From assembly GCA_021904315.1 (NCBI GenBank), contig CM038918.1, positions 15,081,349 through 15,145,348 on the forward strand: a DNA stretch of 64,000 bases. The letters run 5' to 3'. Below, one piece after another: positions 10,491 to 20,897 of the stretch; the first letter of the stretch is position 1; every line of letters starts with the position of its first letter. Position numbers and translations under genes: made by a program. The notes beneath the pieces were generated by a model, which had not been told where the DNA came from, made no database searches, and worked only from the letters and a program-made list of their open reading frames with translations. The stretch is from Sphagnum magellanicum (Eukaryota > Streptophyta > Sphagnopsida > Sphagnales > Sphagnaceae).

Positions 10491-13400
10491 TCATGCACAA
10501 ATAGATTTAGTGCATAGTTGGCTATAAACTAGCTATCAAAGTAAAGTTCACGTAATATGATACCCATAGTTTCTTGAGGTGGGTTAGAGTTGATGGAAAT
10601 TATGTGTGGGGATGACCAATAATCGGTGCCCACCTAGTTTTGCAATGTAAAAAAATGCAGGTGTCAAATGTGCAACAAAAATCATTACACATAAAACGAC
10701 AAGTGGGATTTCGCTCCATGTTATTTAGGTTTTGAGTTCAAAAAATGGAGCCCTAGAACATCACAAACATTAGTTCTATTCTGATGACTTAAGTCCTTGC
10801 GTGGATGGGTGTGTGTGAAAGTTCGTTGTTGTTAGGTTACAATTCCCCAATGTGTGGCCGATTCAACATGGTGTTAATGTCCCTTAGAAGAAATTATCAT
10901 CTTTTGAAGAAGATGGGTTTCCTTTCGACTCCCAACACAACCTAAATAATGTTCGAAGTCTATTTAGAGCCCAACCTTTTACTAAAAACAAAATGTTGGT
11001 TATCTCCACCAAAATCATGCTAGGTTGGCAGATGCAAGCAATTGACCTACAATCATGGTGGCAAAAAGGTGAAACAACCTTCAATGTTCAAATTAACACA
11101 ACAATGCATGAACAATTGGAGGCCAATAAATTACTTCTCCTAATGATTGTTTTCCCCCTTATTAATGTCTAACCATTAGGGTATGGAATAATCTACAACA
11201 TATTTTCTAACAATAAATGTTACAATGTGATAGTTGAAAATTACCTAGGTTGTTCATGCATATACAATGTCACCATTTTTTTTGGGTATGTGTAGCATGG
11301 GTGCAATGTAAACATTTGTCTCATATCCTATAAAAAATAACGTACTATGGGTAGGCAAAAAAGTTCGTTCATTGTGTTGCATAGAGTAAAGACAGGGTTC
11401 AACATCTATTGATGTGTGGTCAAATGTGTGAGAGCCAATGACATGATAATAGGGCTACGTTTGCATCAATTTACTTGTGATTTTTTCATTTACACAATTG
11501 AGATGATTATGTGTATAAAAATACAAATGATTATGCCAAAATTAGTAGAAAAGTTCTAAGGATTATGTACAAAGAAATAGCTTTTAATTATGTGGTCAAG
11601 AGATTGAATTATAAAGTATGTGATAGTTCCATCATTCTAGGAGAAGCTACATTCTTTTAGCTATGATGAATGAATTAAAGGTGGTGCATTTGGGCTCTAT
11701 AACAAGATTTGGTGATAATGTGAACATTTATTAATAAATTTGTTGTCAAATTCATTTGTTTTGAATCTTTAACCTAAATAGTCATGTAGGTTTCCATCTT
11801 CAAAACCCTCCCAAGTTAATGTTATAAATGGTAAACACCATTTGAACAAATAAATACAATGACTTAATGAGCAATAGTTGTTTTCATTCCACACATGTTT
11901 TTTTTTGGGAACATAATATTTGCATGTTGCAAAATATTATGCTTCGTAGAAGATATTTAATCCACATGGCACTGGAATACACCAATAATATACCTCAATA
12001 TGGCATGGAATATTTGTTGAAGGTTCTTTCTTGTTCATCATTGTTTGGGTTAAATATACAATGCTAAAAATTTACTATTTTTTCAACTTGAATATATATT
12101 TCCAATAATTGTTTCCAATATATATTTCATTTTGTGACAAACTCACTTTGAAAAATCATAAATCATGGGTATAAATAATATTTGGATATTATATACTTTC
12201 TAGATTGACATTACATAACCTTGGATTAATCCAAATTTTTTCCCTTAGCATGGGGTTTAGTAGCACAATGCATAGTAACTTCAACCATTATTTATATATA
12301 TGTCAAAAAATTTGAAATTTTCACAAATTTTTTTCAAATTTTTTGAAGTAAAATATTGAGTGTTCAAGAATATTTTTATTTTAATAAAATAAAATTTCAA
12401 AATTAAATTGACAAACATGTGTTGAAGTTGCCTTGAGGTACTATGATATATTGAAGGAACATATAAATATCACATGTGAGCCATTCATTGTGACCAACCA
12501 AATTTTAGGAGTCAATGGCTAGGTAATCAATGTAATTGACCAAAAACACCCATATTATTTTCTAGGGTCTTTTGACACCCATGATATCATGAAAAAATTT
12601 ACAAAAATTGAGTTCATTTTTACACCCTTATGATGTTGACATCATGCAATATTTGTAAACTATAACCACTATAGTGTTTTTAGAACATCTCCAATCACAT
12701 CAATAAAACGACCAACGCATTGTATTTTGAATGAAATATTGCAATCAATAATGTGAAACCTAGTTTGACTTAAATAAGCCCAAGATATAATGCCTTCCAA
12801 GAAGGCTCCTATAATGAAAAGAAATGATTATTTTTACTAGCCAACCATAATGATTGGCTCATGTGATGACATTTAAAATATGGTTTCTCATTCTATACTT
12901 TCCATTTTTTTCATGTATATGAGTGGGGGTGGGGGAATAATTAACACTATATTTTGGACATCATAAACACTACCTAATAGAGGCCCAAATAGGAGGTGTA
13001 GAATGAAAATAGCCACTAAAAATTTATTAGAAAAAGCCCAAAGTGTAAAAAAATAAAATAAAATAAAATAGCAACCTTGGTTACATAGTCTTTATCTACA
13101 AACTTGAAGGCCATACCCAAGCAATATAACAACATGGATATCAAAAAGCAAGCATGCACAAAATCTACCACACTTACCACACCTCACCACCCTCTCTACC
13201 TCCTTCTCTAGCTCTTGGAATGCTTTGGCTATGGTATGAAGTGGTTGTTCCATATTTGTTTTCCACACTTGGGTTTTTTCTTGTTCTTTCTTTCTTTCCT
13301 TTCCAAAATTATTTCCCTATTTGCTTCCTTCTTTTCCCATCTCAAAGAAAAAACCCTTAAAAAAATGTACAATTTGTGTTTACAAATCTTCTTCAAAACA

Positions 13401-13846
13401 TCAATTTGCACACCACAACCTTTGCATCCTTTTGATAAGATCATTCACAACAAGTGGGACATGATTTGCAGTAAAATTCCTTGCAAGTGAAGTCAAATGA
13501 GGTTTTTGCCAAGATGAACACCTAACAGATGTAAAGCAAACAAGGTAACTAAATTTTTTAAAATGACAAGAAAGTGGGTAGTTGATGCACATCTTTAATG
13601 GAGGTTTTATTTTTTGGTGATTGTGTGTGGGATTGGTTGTTTGTTGCAAGTTAATGGCAATGGCAAATATGTGGTGTTGTGTTTGGCATACGAGCTAGGT
13701 TCTTGTTTTGGAATTCTTAATGACCTTTGGTGATGGCAGAGTAAGTAGGTGCTTAGATGGAGGATTTTGAAGAATGGGCACATCATGGAGAAGATAAACA
13801 ACTGACTATGCAAAGAGCTAACTAGTTGGTTCCTTCTGGGACCTGG
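10491..13846. other. AT-rich intergenic DNA
   Basis: No gene is visible. Small open frames (for example 11867-12067 plus, 13154-13360 plus) are hydrophobic or low complexity and lack start or splice context. A short AAAAT-type microsatellite lies at about 13046-13068. Toward 13800 the base composition becomes richer in G and C. Confidence 0.4.
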
Positions 13847-13962
13847 AGTGGAGGTAGGCCTAACACCGTCTTTTATTGACTACGTCCGTCTCTCTGTGAA
13901 CTAGAATAGTACTGCTCCTGCAGCACTAACCTAAACGTTGTCTACTACTTAGCCTACTACAT

Positions 13963-13987
13963 GGGGGGGGGGGGGGGGGGGGGGGGG
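13963..13987 (+). repeat. 25-base poly-G run
   Basis: An uninterrupted run of 25 G between CTACTACAT and TAACAAGCC. The exact length may be uncertain because of sequencing slippage. Confidence 0.9.
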
Positions 13988-14630
13988 TAACAAGCCAGCA
14001 GCAGCTGCAAAATCATTGGCATACATAAGTCTTCTCTAGCACCTGGACACCTTCTGCAGCTGATGTCCACAGACATGTCTCTGATGGATTCAATGATACA
14101 AATGAGATTGGAGGGGATTTTCACAAGAGCCCTATGAATTATATGGTCCATCAAGCTTGGACTTCTTGTGCAACTCTAGCTCACCTTTGTTTTTTTCCAA
14201 AATAAATATTGCTGCTAGTGAGAACCGGCAAGGAGGTTGCAATTCCAAGACAAGTGAGGTGCATTTATATGTATGAGATTGCAGAGGAAACTCCACTGGT
14301 GGATGTGTGCTGTGTCTCTCCGTGCGGAGTAAGCAAACAGGGTCAGTGCTGAAGTTCAGAAACTTTTTTTAAATGTACCATAAACTGCTCAGTGGACAGT
14401 ATATATAATTTTGAATCACCCAGTGTGACTTGATTTAAGACACATCAGATGAGTATCCTAGGATGATGAGCCATGTCTGACCATGAAGTTCCACTTTCTT
14501 GCAATGCTAGGGTTCATCATATAGATTTACATGCTTTTCAAGGTTTTCAATCGGTAAAAGTGAAAGTAACAAAGCTCACCAGATTTCTATATTTGGTTTC
14601 CAGTGTGTAGCCCAGATTTGATGATGCAGT

Positions 14631-14765
14631 AAGCATCTTCTAGGGTTTAGGACCCTGTACATGGCTAAGCCATTCCTAGCTCCCGAGATCACCATCTTCT
14701 AGGATGATCAATCTAAGACCCTGTGCATGGCTAAGTCATTCATAGCTCCTGGGATCAGCATTTGA
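14631..14765. repeat. ~62-bp tandem duplication
   Basis: Two copies of a segment beginning CATCTTCTAGG and containing CCCTGT(A/G)CATGGCTAAG and TCATAGCTCC(C/T)GGGATCA lie head to tail. They sit within the inverted-repeat-bounded segment. Confidence 0.7.
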
Positions 14766-15369
14766 GAATTTTCTTGTATCTATTTCTCAAATTGATCAGC
14801 CTGGCTACTGCCATTAGCAACAACAATGGAGTTCTGCTTCAGAAACAAACTCCTGTCTTTTGCAGAAAGGTATCAAAACCCTATGTCCCTGTTCCTTGGA
14901 AAATATATTTCAACACTGTAAAGCTCTCATGGTGAACATCAAGCTCACTTTCTAATGTGACCAGAAACTGAGGAAGGAGGAGCAAGATGGTTTCTTTTTA
15001 TTTTAAAACTATGCCACTGCCGTTGCCATAACATGGCAATGATTGCGATAACATGGCAACGATTGCGATCGACCTTGCATATAATTATGGACTGTGAAAA
15101 AAAATCTTTACTTTGAAGGTGTTAAAATTGATGCCACGTGGCGCCCTGAAAATTTAGATTGCATTTTGAGGCCTCAGGCCTACCTCCACTAAATATCTTT
15201 TCTTTGGAGCTAAATACTTATGGTATGTTGACGTAATAGAGTTTAGACTATTTGATTGTTGTTGTGATTGTTTAGGAATAATGCCCATAGTTAGAGTTTA
15301 GGTGTTTCCAACTTCTTTTCCTTTCTACTACGTATTAAAGTTTGGAGGTTAGATAGGTATAGAATAAGA

Positions 15370-15505
15370 ACATGAATAAAATAATAGATCTACTGGAGAT
15401 GATGAAGATCAGTAGGGGTCTAATGGGCTTGTTTGAATAATGTTAAATAGTAGATCTAGTGGAGATGATGAAAAGCATTAGGGTCTAATGGGCTTGCTTG
15501 AATAA
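15370..15505. repeat. ~65-bp tandem duplication
   Basis: AATAGATCTACTGGAGATGA ... GGGTCTAATGGGCTTG is followed directly by AATAGTAGATCTAGTGGAGA ... GGGTCTAATGGGCTTG. Confidence 0.7.
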
Positions 15506-16079
15506 AATATTAGTATTGCAACTTGTGGGATGTTGGGAATGTGGGGCGGAAATATGCATTTGGGAAGTGAGACTTTATGTTGAAAATTCTGGGAGGGTTG
15601 TGTCACACCATTTTGTGATTAATGGAAAAGGGGAAATCCATAAGAGGTTAAAATGGTAGAATCTTTCATGTCAAAATTTCCCAAGTGCATCTGTTGGGTC
15701 ATGTTGGATCATGCGAAAAAATGTCATTAATTGATGCCAAGCGAGACAATGATAGCCTAAAGAAAGTGGTTTAGAGAAAGTTAAACCACAAAATCTACAA
15801 TCATACCATGTCTCCTTGACAATTTATACATTTAAATCAAAATTAGGAAATAGCTTTAATGTCGTTGTTGTTGGGAAATGGAGGGGTATTGCATAAGGAC
15901 TTGTGTTGATGATGTTGGTATGTGAGTAAAAAGGACTGAAAGGGTTTTTTGTCATTCAAATGTGGTTTTTTGCAACTTAGATCTGAGATTTAAGAAGCTT
16001 AATTGAGGTATGCACAACCTCCTTTTTGCTGCTACAAGTCTTCCTGTTTGAACTTTTTCATACTTATTAGTTTGGTCCA

Positions 16080-16825
16080 ACACAAGGCGATTCTCAAAGA
16101 CTCATAGAGTTGGTCTTGACCCTTTGACTAAAAGCCTTCAAAAAAATTCATAGAACCAATTTTATCCAATGCAGGGCAGTTTTCACTTTTGGGAATTTAG
16201 AATCAACATGTAAGGATAAAATACATGTATGCCATTGACCCATGGTTCTTTAAACCGAGGAAATCAATCTTGACCCCTTGATTGGAGGTTTTTAAAAAAT
16301 TCACAAAATTGGTTTTGTTTGGTTTTTTATGGTTCTCACTTATTGGAACATAGGACCAGTGGGTAAGGGTAGGGTATATGTATGCCTTTGACTGATGGTT
16401 CTCAAAAACTTGCAAAATTGATTTTGACCTTTTTGATTATAGGTTCCAAAAAACTTAAAGAATCGGTTTTGTCTAGTGTTGGGTAGTTCTCATTTTTTGG
16501 AACCTTGAACCAATGGGTAAGAAATTGGAATAAAGTATAAGTATGCCCTTGACCAATGGTTCTCAAAATCAGAAAACTAGTTTTGACCCTTTGATTACAA
16601 GTTGTAAGAAATTCACAAAACTAGTTTTGTCCACTATTGGGTGGTTATTAGTTTTTGGAACTTAGAATCAACCAGTAAAAGTTATATATATGTATACCTT
16701 TGATTGATGGTTCTTCAAAACTCACAAAATTGGATTTGACTATTTGAATAGAGGTTTCAAAAAAATCATAAAATTGGTTTTGACACTTAATCAGGGTTCC
16801 TAAAAATCAAAGAATTAGTGTGACA
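16080..16825. repeat. 154-bp tandem array, ~5 copies
   Basis: The word (T/A)(C/T)TTGAC(C) plus GATTxxAGGTT recurs at 16114, 16268, 16422, 16581 and 16734, giving a period of 153-159 bases. Each unit also carries AATTGGTTTTG, a TTTTTGGAAC block, ATGTATGCC and TGATGGTTCTCAAAA in the same order. Unit length is in the range common for plant satellites, but only about five copies are present. Confidence 0.85.
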
Positions 16826-19800
16826 AAAAGGAGGCAACATAAAAACCTCATAGCTTCCATACATGTGATTGTTATTTCTACACAACATATCAATAACTCA
16901 TTAACCTTAGGTCTATTACTTTTCATATGTCAAGTATTTATCCTACTTAAATCTTCCCTGAAACATGCATTCTATAAAGTACATTTGTACTAGTTCAAAA
17001 GTTGAATTGATCCGACTAAAAGAACCGACTTCTAATAAAAATTGCTTGCAAAGAGATTGGATCATATTTTTATGGACCCTGTCAATAAGTCACCTTGGTT
17101 TTACACAAAATCAACTTTCATAACCACAACCCATAGCAATTTTCTTCAACAATCCACTCAAGCTTGTACATGAATGAAACAAAATCCTAGCCCAAAAAAA
17201 CTTCCCTTTTATCACTTCAAACCATGTATCCCCAGAGTTCCCAAATAAGGGTCTCAATTTTTTGAATGCCAACCTCATAGATTCCCCACAAGAGATTTTC
17301 ATTCAAACCAGCCACATTTGTCTCGTAGGGCACTTCATCATTTCCACCTCTTTGCATCTTTATTCATACGCACTAGCTTTCTACTTCTAAATCCCAACTT
17401 GTACGCAACAAAAGATTATTCAGAGTCGGAATGCACAAACTTCTAGGTTGTTTGTCAAATTAGATGTTGATGGGAGGAATGCTTTTTAGTCATCGGCATT
17501 CTCCACCTCCCCCTAAGTTCATTTTCTAATGCCTTAGCCAAGGTTGCCATTTCCACAAACCATGAAGAACATCAAACAACATTCATCAAACCTGTCATTC
17601 TTAGACTTCCTCAAAGCAAACACACACCACAAAGCTTCAAGCCTAATTAACCTATAACAAAAACACAAAGAAGACTCCCATATCCACAAAACCAAAAACA
17701 ATTCTATTAACTAACTCATCCCCTATTGTTTCTACATTTGGCAGCTTGATCTGCCCATAATTAGGTCTTCATCCAAATGGGGTTTATCACATCTCCTTTC
17801 ATCCCACACCAGGTCAAAGAATGTAACCTAAACCATTTGTTTGTTATCGGTTCTTTCATGAGAATTACCAAAACAAATTTAAATTTCCAAAACCTAGAAT
17901 TGGAGGTTGTTTTGATTTAAATTTTTTTACAGAATAAAAAACCAAAAGTTTTGAGATTTTGAAACTTTTCAAAAACTTGGAACTAAAGATTCTTTTATTT
18001 TAAATTAAAAAATCCTAGAACCAAAAGTTCTTAATATAATCTATGAATTGCCCCACATTGGTTTGGTCCTAGTATTTAGTTTCAAATTTTTGGCTAGTAC
18101 AAGGTCATATCCAACCTTGTATATAATTGGTACAAGGCCAATATTATCTCCTATCCCTACAAGGTTAGTACCATTATTGCACAATTATTGTGTTAATTAC
18201 TTATTGCAAAAGATTAGTTTTTTGTAGGATTTGTTTGTTGTTAGCATCTAGTTGAATCAATGTTTTTTATTGTATTAAATTTTTTCCATCTTACAAAAAA
18301 AAAAGCATGACTACATCAACAAAGTTTTTCTTTAAAAATCTAAATTTCTCAGATTTCAAATTTTTTAAAAAAAATCATCAGATTTCTACCTTAGGTTCTA
18401 GAATAGAATCACCTATCATTGAATATGTACTTATTAGTGAATATTTTCCTCATTCCATATCCAAATTGAGCGACTTTTGTGTCATTAGATGTGCAAACGA
18501 GAGGGCTACAAATGTTCTTTCAATAACAACAGAAGGAAAGGAGAAACACAGAAAACACAGAAAGAGGATGAGTGATAGTTTTGTTTCAAAAATTTTGAAA
18601 AATAGCTCTAGACCCCTCTTTAGTTCCAAGCCCATATCTTCCTCATTTTTGGTCCGTTTTGAGTGATTAAAAACCTAGTGGGTGTGCAACTAGGGCTTTA
18701 CAAAACTTCTTTGTATTCTAAAGACAAAAGATGTAACGATCAAATATTATAAGCTCAAAATCTTAATCTATTTTAATTCACCCATCATTCAACACCTTAC
18801 ACCAAAGACCCCATATCTCCCCCATTCCTTTCGGGAATTGAGCAACTTTGCAGCGTTGAAAGGAGGCCTACAAATGTTCTTTGGACTTCAGAAGTAGATG
18901 AACAATGTGTAAGGATTTGACATGCTTGGGGTTCTTAAGTGTTCTCTCATTGACATATCTACTATAGTAGGTAGCCATAGTACAGAAGGATTTTGAAAAA
19001 AATTCTACCTTGAGATTTGCTCTGTAATCAACTGTGGCTAAATAACTTATCCCTGTTTCTAGGACTCGCTGTGTGTGGCCTTGGATGATCCAGGACCCAC
19101 ATTGGTACCATGGTACAAATCCAGAATTTTTTAAGTTGCTTCCAACCCTGGTAAGTATCTCATCCTAAGATTTAACATTTCCTGGCTTGAGCCCCCTTTA
19201 CACTACCGCGAGGGACAATGTACCATAGAAATGCTTAGAGTCTCCAAAAGTCATCCCATATAAATTCAAAAATCATTTATGTGTGGGCCTTGGTTGTGAA
19301 GTGCAATGTAAAGTGATAAAAGACTTTGGTAAGGCATCTTTAAATATTATAATGAAAGATCACTGTATTCTAAATTCAAACCAATCATGGTTTTTTGGGG
19401 CTCATGGTTTAAAGGACTTTGCTGAAAACTCATGTCAAATAGGTGAATCTAGGTGAGTTGAGCATGATGTCTATTAGACCATAAACAGTATTCAAAATGC
19501 ATCTAATGTTGATCTTTCTGGACTCATATTTTCTTGCTCCTTTAGGCCTCCAACTCTTGTGTAAAGTCAACTTGTACCTTGACATCCCTTTTCCTTTTGA
19601 ATAGAGATTTTCAATTTCAATGGTCAGTGGCTTTCAAGCTCTAGCATAAAGGGCGCCTCAAAATAGGATCAGTACCAGCCCGAAGATGCTAAATTACATG
19701 AAGTCAATACAGAATGTACTGCTACAAACATGACCAGGTATCACTCAATTTGTTTTTTACAAATATGAATGTGACAAATGGCAGACTGGGGCAAAGAATC

Positions 19801-20620
19801 GCAGCAACACTTTTCTATTAACTTCATTCACTTTCTTGGCCAATTTAACATTTCCCTAAATGGCCTAACTCAAGAAGGTGAACGTACCAGTGTGGGTGCT
19901 GGTTCATCCTGGATCACTCAATAGCATCACACCAATAATCAATACCATAGTACAAGGGAACTGTAGTTAACACATGTCTATTGAATGATTAAATAAATTT
20001 GAAGATTTCATGTTGGAAATAAAATATTCCAATAAATTCTCTATTTCCCTTCATACAAATTTTAAGTATAATTTAAGTAAGTGTTGGAGATGCCATGGTA
20101 CTACAAAATAACACCAAGCATTCACCAGCGCACCATCCACTGGAAATCAATTATGACTCAGTTTGGATGAACCACGACCGAGTTACCAAGGTTCCATCCT
20201 CCACCATTCATTCACATTAAAAGCATGAATTTAAGAGCACAAAATGTGGAGTGAGCATATGGCTGCCTATCTCACCTAAGAAAATGCTGGCACCCAAACC
20301 AGGTTTCTTCATAGCCAGCTATGGAACAGGAATACAATTGGAAAAAGTTGTTTCTTCTCCACATACCATCTGTGGGGATTTAAGAGACCTTCGTCATGGA
20401 ATCCAGGAAGAGATATTCTTATTCCTCTGTTCCTAGGCCCATATAGAAATAGGAGTCCAAATGAATCAAGGGCGTGAGGATATATGTTTTCTATTCCTGT
20501 GTTTCTAGAACCATAAATGAATAGGAATCCAGATTAATCATGGGTGTCTAGTAACATAGAAGAGTTCCATCACGCAACTATAGCAGCAGAGCCGTCCAAC
20601 AAGTGATAAAATTGCCATTG
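16826..20620. other. Intergenic DNA upstream of terpene synthase 1
   Basis: No convincing gene is seen. The stretch has decayed repeat fragments. Words around CTACAAATGTTCTTT and GAGC(G/A)ACTTTG occur twice (18465-18515 and 18835-18885). An imperfect inverted repeat around CCAGGACCCACATTGGTACC (19090-19115) and GTACCAGTGTGGGT...CCTGGATCA (19886-19917) encloses about 0.8 kb. A ~70-bp tandem duplication lies at about 20408-20550. The open frame at 18307-18666 is Lys/Ser-rich with no known domain. Confidence 0.4.
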
Positions 20621-20675
20621 GGTGCCTTATAACATACCAGACTCTTTGACATCTTCCAAGACCAGAGTACCCATC

Positions 20676-20897
20676 ATGGCTGCACCACTAACTTCCACTG
20701 CCAGTCTACATGGTCCAATTTGCATTAGCTGCATGAACGCACCACCACGTCAGGTTCTGAAGTTGAAGAGTTCGTCATCTCAACAAGCCTTCCAGTCCAG
20801 AACACACACTGGCCGCCTTGGGTCCTTGAAAGCTTACAGTCCAAACTCATCTTCTTCAGCAAGTTTGGGAAAGACAAGTATTCATGCTCATTTGGAG
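20676..20897 (+). CDS. Transit-peptide first exon (1a) of terpene synthase 1
   Basis: ATG at 20676 opens 74 codons beginning MAAPLTSTASLHGP. They are rich in Ser, Thr, Lys and Arg, with no acidic residue until the last codon, the classic make-up of a plastid transit peptide. The exon ends HAHLE just before GTACACAT, a good donor. A second, diverged copy of the same exon lies about 308 bases downstream. Plastid import is an inference from composition. Confidence 0.6.

Larger units (their letters stand above)
13847..15190. mobile_element. GC-richer segment with 15-bp terminal inverted repeats
   Basis: AGTGGAGGTAGGCCT at 13847-13861 is the exact reverse complement of 15176-15190. The 1.34 kb between them is clearly less AT-rich and keeps more CpG than its flanks, which suggests a younger insertion. 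It contains a 25-base G run, a ~62-bp tandem duplication (14631-14765) and a 21-22-bp duplication near 15030-15070. No transposase frame is present. A non-autonomous DNA transposon is the likely reading; target-site duplications were not identified. Confidence 0.4.

Noticed and set aside
13957-14154. Minus-strand frame ending in a proline run
   Set aside because: The prolines come from the 25-base G run; the rest shows no domain.
18307-18666. Plus-strand frame of 119 codons
   Set aside because: Lys/Phe/Ser-rich from AT-rich DNA, no domain and no splice partners. Part of the underlying DNA is repeated at 18.8 kb, so it is a decayed repeat.
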